NCBI GenBank assembly: GCA_050117315.1
Contig: JASFMY010000024.1
Location: 1-59,727, forward strand
DNA from: JANQIV01 sp050117315
Lineage (GTDB): Bacteria > Bacteroidota > Ignavibacteria > Ignavibacteriales > Melioribacteraceae
Length of the DNA stretch: 59,727 nucleotides
Reading direction: 5' to 3'
Shown: positions 51,402-59,727 of the stretch, piece by piece
How the letters are laid out: every line of letters begins with the position of its first letter
Position numbering within the stretch: the first letter of the stretch is position 1
Translations under genes and position numbers: made by a program
Notes under the pieces: generated by a model
The model's database searches: none
Seen by the model: the letters and a program-made list of their open reading frames with translations, nothing else
What the model was told of the DNA's origin: nothing

Positions 51402-52283
51402 TTAATCAATTTTTAATCTTAATATGTGAGGGTCGTTTTCAATTTTTTTAGCTTCATTTGATTTTTTAGCTTTCTTGAATAATTCCATTAAATTAGGTGG
51501 AGATTCGTCGCTTAATTTGGTACTCTTTCCAGGAGTGTTTTCTTCCAAAAATTTTGAAAACGCTTTTGATTTTCCCTGCTCCGTAATTTTTATTCCCAAA
51601 GCATTTTTCAAAACATCAATTTTATTTTCACGTACATTTAAATAATCCGATCGCTGATCCAGCTTGGCTTTATTAAGATTGCTTTTTAAGGGATTACCCT
51701 CATCGAGCACTCCCTTTAATGAAATTTCGGGTCCATTCAGCAATGTGCCAGTAAATTCTTTGCTGTCTGATTCCCCTATAAAACTTTCATCAAAAGCATA
51801 AATTGCATCGGCATAAATTTTATCATTTTGGTTTTGCGCTTCACTGGCTCTCAAGTCAATGCTAAATACTTCGGAATAATTAATTTCCTCGTCTAACTTT
51901 GGTGCAAGTGATGTTAAACCTACCTGCTGAATTTTAAATCTAAAATGTTCGGGATCAAGATTGAATCTCAAATGTCTTAAGTCTTTGATTGCAAAAATAG
52001 GATCATAATAGACCAGTTCCATTCTATCATTAACTTTTATAAAATATCCGTATTTTGTAGAACTCGCATCTAATTGGGTTACATTTGTAAGCAGACGATA
52101 TATAATTAGATTTTTCGGAGAGGGATCATTTACAAAATCACAAGCCTCAAAATAACTAATACTTTTGGCTTGTTTAGTTCTTTCATTTTTAAATATGACT
52201 TTAAAGTTTACCCTAAAATCGAAAATATTCTTAGAGTAAATTATCACATCATTTTTTCTAACATCCAAAGTTTCTAACAACAT
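51402..52283 (-). CDS. Hypothetical protein between glgP and the carbamoyltransferase
   Basis: A 293-residue soluble protein that I do not recognise. Residues ~1-140 are strand-rich with many aromatic and charged residues (KNDVIIYSKNIFDFRVNFKV, TKYGYFIKVNDRMELVYYD); residues ~180-293 are polar, Lys/Asn-rich and partly helical (LMELFKKAKKSNEAKKIE). No signal peptide, membrane helix or cysteine-rich site. The 10-nt and 5-nt gaps to glgP and the carbamoyltransferase make it part of one operon. Confidence 0.7.
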   Translation of the reverse strand: MLLETLDVRKNDVIIYSKNIFDFRVNFKVIFKNERTKQAKSISYFEACDFVNDPSPKNLIIYRLLTNVTQLDASSTKYGYFIKVNDRMELVYYDPIFAIKDLRHLRFNLDPEHFRFKIQQVGLTSLAPKLDEEINYSEVFSIDLRASEAQNQNDKIYADAIYAFDESFIGESDSKEFTGTLLNGPEISLKGVLDEGNPLKSNLNKAKLDQRSDYLNVRENKIDVLKNALGIKITEQGKSKAFSKFLEENTPGKSTKLSDESPPNLMELFKKAKKSNEAKKIENDPHILRLKID

Positions 52284-52293
52284 ACTTAGTAAT

Positions 52294-54855
52294 CTATGCC
52301 CATTTTATCAACCTTAATTCAAATGGATTTGTTAACAGATCGTATTTGGGGATAATTCTTAAAGTGTAACCAAACTGTCCTGTTTTATCACAGGGAATTG
52401 CACCTTTGTAAAGAAAATTATTATCTTTTTTTCTAATGTAAACCATATTAACAAATTTATTTGTTTCAACCAAATCTTTCTCGTCCAATATACCGTAGTA
52501 AATCTGCACTTCAACATCTTTGTGAGTTAAATCACCGAGATAAACTTCGACATTTACCTGGTAAATTTCACCAATACTTAAATCATCGTTTTTATTCTTT
52601 TGCTTAATATCTATAAAATTTAATTTATCCCAGTTAGCCATAACGTGTTTTTTCCAAACTGTAAAATCTTTTGCCAACTTCCAGTTATTCCTCATCAATA
52701 ATTTTCTTTTTTCATAAGCCTTATTGTAATAATTTGTAAAATATTCTTCAACCATCCTGTTAGTATTGAAGAACGGAGTCAATTTTCTCATCGAAGATTT
52801 CATCATTTTAATCCACTTGCGTGGTAAATTATCACTGGTCCTTTCATAGAAAACATTTCCTATTTCTTTCTCGAGCATTTCATAAATCAACCTCGATTCC
52901 AACTCGTCCTGATAGTCAAGATCATCGTATTCTTCAGCTCTTCCTATTGCCCATCCAACTTCCGGATCGTAAGCTTCATCCCACCATCCGTCAAGAATGC
53001 TGAAGTTCAGTCCGCCGTTTGCTATTACCTTCATACCAGACGTACCGCTTGCTTCAAGAGGCCTCCGGGGATTATTCAGCCAAACATCACACCCTTCAAC
53101 CATATATCTTGCAATGTTCATATCATAGTTTTCTAGAAAGACTACTTTCTTACGAAGAGCTTCGTCCTTTGCAAGTGCAACTATATCCTGAATTAATTTT
53201 TTCCCTTCTTCATCTCTCGGATGCGCTTTACCTGCAACAATTATCTGAATAGGATAATCGGGATTACAGAGAATGCTTGCCAATCTTTCTGTATCTCTTA
53301 ATAGTAAAGTTGCTCTTTTGTAAGTTGCAAACCTTCTAGCAAAACCGATTGTTAGAGCAGAAGCATCCAGCACTTCTTTTGCGCGGTTGATATCATTAAT
53401 TGAACCGCCTCTTGCAGCAATCTGCATCCCCAATCTTTTTCTTGCAAAAGCAACCAAACGTTCTCTTCTTCTTTCATGTGTCCGCCAGAGTTCTTCGTCA
53501 GGTATGTCTTCAATTCTTTGCCAAATATCTTTATCTGCAGGCGGCTGCAGATAGTTGTCTCCTAGATAGCGGACCAAGAGTTCATTCATTTCATTTGATA
53601 AATGGGTCGAAGTGTGAACTCCGTTAGTTATATAGTCAATCGGTATTTCATTAGAAGGAATATCCTTAAAACCGTTAACCCAAATTTTTCTTGAAACTTG
53701 TCCGTGTAATTTACTTACTCCGTTTACAAAACCGGCCATGTTCATGGCGAGGTGGGCCATATTAAAATTAGCAGGCTCCCTATCTTTTATTATTGTACCC
53801 AACTTATAAAATTCCTTACCGGATATTTTTAATTCTTCTTTATAATACTGGCCAAAGTATTTTTCAACTAAATCATTTGGGAACACGTCAATTCCGGCAG
53901 GTACCGGGGTATGCGTTGTAAAGACATTCGAGAAGGTCCCGACAGATAAAGATTCGTCAAAATTTAGTCCATAGTTTTTGATTAAGTATCTAATTCTTTC
54001 CAAAGCTAAAAAGGCCGAATGCCCTTCATTCATGTGACATACAAGCGGTTTTAGCCCCATAGCATGCAAAGCTCTTATTCCGCCTATACCAAGAACTATC
54101 TCCTGTTGAATTCTTGTTTCAATGTTACCGCCGTATAAACTCCTGGTTATTTTTTTATCTTCTTCAAGGTTTTCTGAGATATTCGTATCAAGCAAATATA
54201 AAGGTACACGTCCAACCTTTAGTTCCCATATCTGGAAAAACACTTTCCTTCCGGGAAAATTCAACTCAACTTTGATAGCCTCATTTTTTTCATCAGTAAC
54301 CAACGACATCGGCTGATTATAAAAATCCGTAACTTCATATCTTTCCTGCTGCCAGCCGTCGTTAGATAGATACTGCTGGAAATATCCTTCCTTGTAACAA
54401 AGTCCAATTCCCACAAGCGGAATCCCCAGTTCACTGGATGATTTCATATGATCGCCCGATAAAACACCAAGTCCGCCTGAATAAATTTGGAGACATTCCG
54501 TTAATCCGTATTCTGCCGAAAAGTATGCAATATAAGGTTTGTCATCCGGGGAATAATTTTTCTGATACCAAGTTACTTCTTCTAAATAAACAGTTAACTG
54601 TACATAGACTCTATTCATGTGTGATATGAAACCGTCATCCAAAGCAGCTTCTTCCAGTCTCTCCTGGCTTATCTGTCCCAAAAGCAAAAGGGGATTATGA
54701 TTTGTCTTTTCCCATAATTCTCTATCAAGTCTTCTAAATAATTCTATTGCCTCTTGGGACCAACTCCAATAGAGATTCTGTGCAATTTCTCTAAGCAGTT
54801 CCAAGTTCTCTGGCAACGATGGCTTAATGTTAAACGAACCTATATAATTAATCAT
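52294..54855 (-). CDS. glgP: Alpha-glucan (glycogen) phosphorylase
   Basis: An 853-residue GT35 enzyme of the DUF3417-containing type: SFNIKPSLPENLELLREIAQ at the start, YFSAEYGLTECLQIYSGGLG, HMNEGHSAFLALE, FTTHTPVPAGID, and the PLP-lysine motif EASGTSGMKV followed by NGGLNFSILDGWWDEAY. It releases glucose-1-phosphate from glycogen, the substrate of RfbF (and of hexose nucleotide pathways). First gene of the glgP-hypothetical-carbamoyltransferase-SxtJ run. The C-terminal ~150 residues are less conserved. Confidence 0.95.
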   Translation of the reverse strand: MINYIGSFNIKPSLPENLELLREIAQNLYWSWSQEAIELFRRLDRELWEKTNHNPLLLLGQISQERLEEAALDDGFISHMNRVYVQLTVYLEEVTWYQKNYSPDDKPYIAYFSAEYGLTECLQIYSGGLGVLSGDHMKSSSELGIPLVGIGLCYKEGYFQQYLSNDGWQQERYEVTDFYNQPMSLVTDEKNEAIKVELNFPGRKVFFQIWELKVGRVPLYLLDTNISENLEEDKKITRSLYGGNIETRIQQEIVLGIGGIRALHAMGLKPLVCHMNEGHSAFLALERIRYLIKNYGLNFDESLSVGTFSNVFTTHTPVPAGIDVFPNDLVEKYFGQYYKEELKISGKEFYKLGTIIKDREPANFNMAHLAMNMAGFVNGVSKLHGQVSRKIWVNGFKDIPSNEIPIDYITNGVHTSTHLSNEMNELLVRYLGDNYLQPPADKDIWQRIEDIPDEELWRTHERRRERLVAFARKRLGMQIAARGGSINDINRAKEVLDASALTIGFARRFATYKRATLLLRDTERLASILCNPDYPIQIIVAGKAHPRDEEGKKLIQDIVALAKDEALRKKVVFLENYDMNIARYMVEGCDVWLNNPRRPLEASGTSGMKVIANGGLNFSILDGWWDEAYDPEVGWAIGRAEEYDDLDYQDELESRLIYEMLEKEIGNVFYERTSDNLPRKWIKMMKSSMRKLTPFFNTNRMVEEYFTNYYNKAYEKRKLLMRNNWKLAKDFTVWKKHVMANWDKLNFIDIKQKNKNDDLSIGEIYQVNVEVYLGDLTHKDVEVQIYYGILDEKDLVETNKFVNMVYIRKKDNNFLYKGAIPCDKTGQFGYTLRIIPKYDLLTNPFELRLIKWA

Positions 54856-55090
54856 AGAAAGTTCTCCGGTGTTAATACAATTAAATAATTTTGCAAAATT
54901 AGTACTATTTATGGTAATATTTTATTAAATGCAAGGTTGCTTTTTAAGATGAATTTTCTATTTGATTCCCTCTTGTTCAGCACAAGAATATTAAAATGTA
55001 AATTATATTTTTAATTAAGAAATATCTACTATAATTTATATTTTTGTGTTCTAGTGTTATAAAATTGATAAAAATAATTCAAAAGCCAAA
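54856..55090. promoter_or_regulatory. Divergent promoter region between glgP and plsY
   Basis: This 235-nt AT-rich gap separates two divergent transcripts and must hold both promoters. On the plus strand TATTTTTG at 55039-55046 fits the Bacteroidota -7 consensus TAnnTTTG and lies 44 nt before the plsY start; no convincing -33 TTG box is seen. No hairpin or coding frame. Confidence 0.35.
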
Positions 55091-55729
55091 ATGAACTTTA
55101 CGATAAGTTTTTTAATAGGATATCTAATAGGCTCATTCCCGAGCGCTTACGTATTATTAAAAAAGCTAAAAGGCATTGACATTACCAAAGAAGGCTCTCA
55201 AAACGTTGGTGCGCTTAATTCTTATGAGGTTTCCAACTCATGGTATATTGGTGCCGCTGTATTAGTTCTTGATTTTGCCAAAGGCCTTTTAAGTGTATTT
55301 TTAGTCCAAAATCTTTTTGGTGATCATTTCATTTATCCCGCTTTGTCAATTCTCGCTGCAGTGCTTGCTCACTGTTACAACCCCTGGATTAAATTTATGG
55401 GAGGCAAAGGCTTAGCAACAGGAGCAGGCGGAATAATACTGCTTTCTCCTTTGGTTTTACTCTTGTGGGTTGTATTCTGGATAATCTCGTATCTCTTTAG
55501 AAAAGATATAAATTTATCAAATTCTATGGCTACAATTTTGACAGCGGCAATTATAGCTGTTAACCCAAGTATTATAAACAAATATTCACTTCCCCCTGCA
55601 GAATCCGGTACTATAGCGGCTATAATATTGTGCACTATACTTTTGATAATTCAGTCAAAACATTTGAAACATTTGGTCGAGTATTTCTGTAAACAAAATA
55701 AAAAATTAAGGAATTCTGAAAATGAGTAA
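55091..55729 (+). CDS. plsY: Glycerol-3-phosphate acyltransferase PlsY
   Basis: A 212-residue inner-membrane protein with five hydrophobic helices. PlsY motifs are present: GSFPSAYVLLKKLKGIDITK, GSQNVGALNSY (in place of GSGNIGATN) and HCYNPWIKFMGGKGLATGAG. It uses acyl phosphate to start phospholipid synthesis. First gene of a three-gene plus-strand operon; the stop overlaps htrA by 8 nt. Confidence 0.92.
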   Translation: MNFTISFLIGYLIGSFPSAYVLLKKLKGIDITKEGSQNVGALNSYEVSNSWYIGAAVLVLDFAKGLLSVFLVQNLFGDHFIYPALSILAAVLAHCYNPWIKFMGGKGLATGAGGIILLSPLVLLLWVVFWIISYLFRKDINLSNSMATILTAAIIAVNPSIINKYSLPPAESGTIAAIILCTILLIIQSKHLKHLVEYFCKQNKKLRNSENE

Positions 55730-56927
55730 AGTAAAAGCAGTTTTATTATCGTCATTTAGCACACTGCTAATTGCTTCTATTACATTTTCCATAATTTACT
55801 TTAAAACTGTTGATTCAAATTCAACTGCATTAGCAGTAAATCTGCCTGCCGAAAATAATGAAAATGCATATATCAAAACTCCGGTAGCAGAAAAAACAAA
55901 AGAAGAAAAAAACGATTTAATTTCCTCTTCCAGGAATAATATTATTACGGAAACAGTAAAAAAAGTAAGTCCGGCAATAGTTGGAATAAACGTTACGGAA
56001 ATTAGGCAGTACAGAAGTCCTTTGAGCCGTGATCCTTTTTTCAGATACTTTTTTGGAGACAGAATTTATGAAAGAGAGATTCAGGGCCTCGGTTCTGGGA
56101 CCATAATATCGCCTGACGGATATATTGTAACTAATGATCACGTAGCAGGCAACGGAGAGAAGATAATTGTTACGATGACAGACGGTAGCCAGTATGACGC
56201 CAAAATTGTTGGCACAGATCAAATATCGGATGTCTGTTTATTAAAGATTGAGGCTGATAACTTACCATATGTTAAACTCGGAGATTCCGACGATATAATG
56301 ATCGGCGAATGGGTTATTGCACTTGGAAACCCCTTCGGCTTGTTTGCCATAAACGATAAGCCAACTGTTACTGTAGGTGTTCTTAGCGCTACCGGTATGC
56401 ATTTGGGACAGGTTGACAAGCGACATTACATAAATATGATGCAGACAGATGCGGCAATAAACAGCGGCAACAGCGGGGGCGCTTTGGTGAACAGTATGGG
56501 CGAACTTGTTGGAATGAACACTCTTATTTACACTGCTCAGGGCTCATCGGGAAATGTCGGAGTTGGATTTGCTATCCCGATAAACAAAATAAAAAAAGTT
56601 GTAGGCGAATTAAAAAAGAACGGAAGTGTTGACCGCGACTTCTGGACAGGTCTTAGAATACAAACAATTGACGAAGGTATAGCAAAATACTACGGGCTTG
56701 AAAATACGCGGGGAGTAATTATAACTCACGTTGAAAAAGGTTCACCGGCAGAAGCCGCCGGTCTTGAAGCCGGAGATATTGTAAAAGCAGTTGGCAAATT
56801 TAGAATAAATGATGATAATACAATGATAAGTGTTTTACAAGAATTTAGAACAAACAATATTATCAAATTAAAAATTATTAGAAATGATAAAGAAATTATA
56901 AAATCAATGAAACTGGAAAAGAGATAA
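55722..56927 (+). CDS. htrA: HtrA/DegP-type periplasmic serine protease
   Basis: A 401-residue protein with an N-terminal membrane anchor or signal (~8-27), a trypsin-like domain with the triad His (TNDHV), Asp (SDVCLLKI) and Ser (NSGNSGGAL), and one C-terminal PDZ domain (RGVIITHVEKGSPAEAAGLEAGD). A quality-control protease and chaperone in the envelope. AAGGA lies ~9 nt before the start. Only one PDZ, so it is closer to DegS/HhoA layout than DegP. Confidence 0.93.
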   Translation: MSKVKAVLLSSFSTLLIASITFSIIYFKTVDSNSTALAVNLPAENNENAYIKTPVAEKTKEEKNDLISSSRNNIITETVKKVSPAIVGINVTEIRQYRSPLSRDPFFRYFFGDRIYEREIQGLGSGTIISPDGYIVTNDHVAGNGEKIIVTMTDGSQYDAKIVGTDQISDVCLLKIEADNLPYVKLGDSDDIMIGEWVIALGNPFGLFAINDKPTVTVGVLSATGMHLGQVDKRHYINMMQTDAAINSGNSGGALVNSMGELVGMNTLIYTAQGSSGNVGVGFAIPINKIKKVVGELKKNGSVDRDFWTGLRIQTIDEGIAKYYGLENTRGVIITHVEKGSPAEAAGLEAGDIVKAVGKFRINDDNTMISVLQEFRTNNIIKLKIIRNDKEIIKSMKLEKR

Positions 56928-58231
56928 TGATTGAACGTTACACAAGACCCGAAATGGGAAAAATTTTTGAAGATGATTTTAAATTTTCAACTTGGCTGAA
57001 AATAGAAACATTAGCTTGCGAAGCAAGAGCGGAACTGGGTGAAATACCCAAAGAAGATGTGGAAGTAATAAAAAGTAAAGCTGATTTTGATATCAAAAGA
57101 ATTCTTGAAATTGAAGAAACTACCAAGCATGATGTTATTGCTTTCTTAACGAATGTCGCCGAATATGTAGGGCCTGAATCAAGACACATTCATTACGGAA
57201 TGACCTCTTCCGATATTTTAGATACTACCCTTTCCTATCAAATGAAAACAGCAGGTGAGATTTTACTAAAGCAGCTAAATGAATTAAAAGATGTTTTAAA
57301 GAAACGTGCTATTGAACATAAAAGAACTATATGCGTTGGAAGAAGCCACGGAATTCATGCCGAACCCACATCAATCGGGTTGAAATTTGCATTATGGTTT
57401 GAGGAATGCAAAAGAAATATTTTGCGATTGAGTAATGCTGTTGGTTCTGTTAGCGTTGGACAGATTTCCGGTGCAGTTGGGACTTTTGAACATTTATCTC
57501 CCAAAGTAGAAGAATATGTTTGTGAAAAAATGGGACTGCAGCCCGCAGCAGTATCAACACAAATTATACAAAGAGACCGGCACGCAGAATTTTTAACAAC
57601 ACTTGCGGTTATCGGCGCTTCCTTAGAAAAAATATCTGTTGAAATAAGGCACCTGCAAAGAACGGAAGTTCTGGAAGCTGAAGAATATTTTTCAAAAGGA
57701 CAGAAAGGTTCTTCTGCAATGCCGCATAAAAGAAATCCCATTGTAAGCGAACGTGTATCGGGTTTGGCAAGACTCCTAAGAGGTAATTCAGTTGCAGCAA
57801 TTGAGAATGTTGCCTTATGGCACGAAAGAGATATTTCCCACTCCTCGGTTGAAAGGGTAATTGTACCCGATAGTTGTATTACACTGAATTATATGCTTCA
57901 TCTAATGATTAACTTATTGGATAACTTAATTGTCTATCCTCAAAATGCGATTAAGAATCTTAACAAAACGCGCGGTCTAGTTTTTTCACAAACAATACTA
58001 TTGATGCTTGTTAATAAAGGAATCACCCGTGAAGAAGCATACAAGCTGGTGCAGAACAGCGCTATGCCGGTTTGGGAAGATGAAAATAAAAATCTAAAAG
58101 ATGAGTTATTGAATTCACCGGATGTAATGAAAGTACTATCAAAAGAAGAAATTGAAGAAGTTTTTGATACAAAGAAAATGCTCGTTAATGTAGATTATAT
58201 TTTTTCAAGATCCGTTGAAAAGGTAATTTAA
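56927..58231 (+). CDS. purB: Adenylosuccinate lyase
   Basis: A 434-residue fumarase/aspartase-superfamily enzyme: RHIHYGMTSSDILDT with the substrate-binding TSSD, GRSHGIHAEPTS, and the signature SSAMPHKRNP containing the catalytic Ser loop. It acts twice in purine synthesis. Its ATG shares an A with the htrA stop (TAATG), so it is coupled. It ends 3 nt before the convergent gene at 58235. Confidence 0.96.
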   Translation: MIERYTRPEMGKIFEDDFKFSTWLKIETLACEARAELGEIPKEDVEVIKSKADFDIKRILEIEETTKHDVIAFLTNVAEYVGPESRHIHYGMTSSDILDTTLSYQMKTAGEILLKQLNELKDVLKKRAIEHKRTICVGRSHGIHAEPTSIGLKFALWFEECKRNILRLSNAVGSVSVGQISGAVGTFEHLSPKVEEYVCEKMGLQPAAVSTQIIQRDRHAEFLTTLAVIGASLEKISVEIRHLQRTEVLEAEEYFSKGQKGSSAMPHKRNPIVSERVSGLARLLRGNSVAAIENVALWHERDISHSSVERVIVPDSCITLNYMLHLMINLLDNLIVYPQNAIKNLNKTRGLVFSQTILLMLVNKGITREEAYKLVQNSAMPVWEDENKNLKDELLNSPDVMKVLSKEEIEEVFDTKKMLVNVDYIFSRSVEKVI

Positions 58232-58234
58232 TAT

Positions 58235-59437
58235 TTACATAAGACCTATCGGTAAATAAAAAGTCCACAGACCATCTTCAAGCGTATCATCCGAATGAAC
58301 GGATATTATTGCCCTGTAACCTTCCATTGTTATATCTGTCTCTCCAACTTGATGATTCGATAAATCTATATCATCAAACCAAATGTAGTAATATTTATCT
58401 TTATATAAATCATAGATAAGTAAAGGATCTTCAATAAAAATTTTTTTGCCTTCATCAATTACTCTAAAAGAATTAAAGCCTGCTATCTCCTTAAACTCTT
58501 CTACTACCTTTGATTGCGACAAACTATAGTAATATAGATTACTATAAATAACAGAATCAGTTTCTGCTGCTTTTTCCATTATTGCAATTAGGTCTTCATT
58601 TCCGGGAACAGCGCACAGAAATTCCCCGAAAGCCGTTACACTATAAAGATCGAAGTTATTCTCAACGTCAATATAATTAACCCCCTCACCATCATCATCT
58701 ATAAGGAATATTTTATTATTATCCAATCCCCAGCAAATTCTGCCTGGTTCATAGTAATGACTGTAATAAAATTCTATTACTTCTTCCTCGCCAATCAAGA
58801 AGTCATAAAAATATAATCTGCTTGAAGCGTTCCAAAAAATTCTATTATTGTCAAAACTTAACTGGGAACAATGCATTTCATGAGTATGAATATTTTCATT
58901 GCTGCAGAAAATACAATTATCGCCCGTACCATCAAAATTCAGCATATGCAAGGCATACCTTCCGTTTGATTCACTTCCTCCCCAAGTAATAATTATTTTC
59001 TGGGAATTATAGATGTGCGGTTCAAAAATTGTCATGCCTTGGCCGTATAGTATTCTTTCCAAGTAAGTAACAAAAACTTCAGTTGAACAATAAAATTCAT
59101 CATTTCCAAAGGTAAGCTTTGCTTGGATCTTATTTGCCCATAAAACTTGGATTTTAGTAATTATTGAATCTACGTTATCGAATTTTTTGTCATATACGCC
59201 ATCGTTATCTAAATCCAATTCAATTTTATATTGCTTGCTTTTGAATTCCCTATTTTCCGTTTCTTCAATTGCAAACTTAAAGTCAGTGAAAACACTACCG
59301 GCATCAGGATAGGCTTTAATTTTAAAATTATATTCTAAGCTCGTGGCGTCGCTACTGACGGGAGGTTGTGTAATTTCATCTCTACAGGTGATTAAATACA
59401 ACATCAATAATGGGAAAACAAGTAATTTTATTCTCAT
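58235..59437 (-). CDS. Putative exported protein, lipoprotein candidate
   Basis: A 400-residue protein. Residues 1-18 form a hydrophobic signal ending in LYLITC, a weak lipobox (Thr before Cys is unusual). Then EITQPPVSSD, a Ca-binding-like DLDNDGVYD at ~75-83, and a repeated pattern of 40-50-residue strands (e.g. RILYGQGMTIFEPHIYNSQ, YYEPGRICWGLDNNKIFLIDDDGEG) as in a beta-propeller of the TolB/WD40-like type. No enzyme motif. Not part of the glycan locus by position. Confidence 0.65.
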   Translation of the reverse strand: MRIKLLVFPLLMLYLITCRDEITQPPVSSDATSLEYNFKIKAYPDAGSVFTDFKFAIEETENREFKSKQYKIELDLDNDGVYDKKFDNVDSIITKIQVLWANKIQAKLTFGNDEFYCSTEVFVTYLERILYGQGMTIFEPHIYNSQKIIITWGGSESNGRYALHMLNFDGTGDNCIFCSNENIHTHEMHCSQLSFDNNRIFWNASSRLYFYDFLIGEEEVIEFYYSHYYEPGRICWGLDNNKIFLIDDDGEGVNYIDVENNFDLYSVTAFGEFLCAVPGNEDLIAIMEKAAETDSVIYSNLYYYSLSQSKVVEEFKEIAGFNSFRVIDEGKKIFIEDPLLIYDLYKDKYYYIWFDDIDLSNHQVGETDITMEGYRAIISVHSDDTLEDGLWTFYLPIGLM

Positions 59438-59526
59438 ATAATTTGATAATTTTTAATGTGCAATAATAAACAATTACATCCAAATTATCTCTAAAATTAA
59501 AAATACTGAATAAAAGAAAGCACCTC

Positions 59527-59727
59527 CTAATAGCCCCTTCCAATAATATACATTGGGGTCATAACCCTCTTTGTGATATCTTTCATAGTAGGTTCAAGTT
59601 CTATTATATCGTTCAGGAAATAATATTGAATATTAGTGTCAAAAACTAAATTAAATAAGGGACGAAAAATAAGAAAACCGGTAGGTTTGTCAAAAGAGGA
59701 AAAAGCAAAACACGAAATGATCAGAAC
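59527..59727 (-). pseudogene. Partial, probably frameshifted gene at the right edge
   Basis: From the window edge a minus-strand frame reads ISCFAFSSFDKPTGF...VFDTNIQYYFLNDIIELEPT and ends at TAG 59527. Around the EPT codons another frame continues with YYERYHKEGYDPNVYYWKGLLG and a membrane-like tail LGGAFFYSVFLILEIIWM to a stop near 59474. One frameshift would join both into a single C-terminus. Family unknown; sequencing error cannot be excluded. Confidence 0.4.

Noticed and set aside
57355..57741. Minus-strand 128-codon Cys-rich frame
   Set aside because: Antisense of purB; Cys richness reflects the complement of purB codons.

Overview
The window is AT-rich DNA from what is most likely a Bacteroidota/Ignavibacteriota-type bacterium. 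This is an inference from base composition, weak Shine-Dalgarno sites, outer-membrane proteins with signal peptides, a Wzi-type capsule protein and the mix of gene families; no rRNA or tRNA gene is present to confirm it. Almost all of it is one surface-polysaccharide locus, read mainly on the minus strand (right to left).

Layout. 1-691: 3' end of an IS630-like transposase and gene debris. 692-2411: UDP-GlcNAc 2-epimerase, a HicBA toxin-antitoxin pair with an operator-like palindrome, and a 22-codon stump of a second epimerase gene. 2412-8304: Wzi-like porin, initiating sugar-phosphate transferase, a lone plus-strand O-antigen polymerase/ligase and an SGNH hydrolase. 8466-21456: small barrel protein, a glutaminase-amidotransferase fusion, deacetylases, a sulfotransferase, DUF354, HAD and ATP-grasp proteins, a second sugar amidotransferase with its own HisF/HisH pair, an FkbM methyltransferase, a glycosyltransferase, and a dead asparagine-synthase/glycosyltransferase chimera. 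21466-27522: glycosyltransferase, CapG, CapF, CapE (UDP-L-FucNAc) and a Wzy-like protein. 27765-35589: glycosyltransferase, the CDP-3,6-dideoxyhexose set (RfbF, RfbG, RfbH, reductase, epimerase/reductase), Wzx and a second sulfotransferase. 35590-42513: gene-poor accessory stretch with MITE-like inverted repeats, a 21-bp tandem array and whole or decayed nucleotidyltransferase toxin-antitoxin modules, plus CysC and a coiled-coil protein. 42600-46032: CysN, CysD and CysQ. 46019-48955: WbpD, WbpB and WbpA for a 2,3-diamino uronic acid. 49152-54855: SxtJ, carbamoyltransferase, an unknown protein and glycogen phosphorylase. 55091-58231 (plus strand): PlsY, HtrA and PurB housekeeping genes. 58235 to the end: a putative lipoprotein and a damaged partial gene.

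How it fits together. The genes predict a Wzx/Wzy-type glycan containing a 3,6-dideoxyhexose, L-FucNAc and a diacetamido uronic acid. It is probably amidated (two different amidotransferase systems), sulfated (two sulfotransferases plus a complete PAPS synthesis and recycling set), carbamoylated, methylated and de-/O-acetylated. The aminotransferase step (WbpE) is not seen here. Scars (epimerase stump, methyltransferase stump, asnB-glycosyltransferase chimera) and mobile repeats show that the locus has been reshuffled repeatedly.
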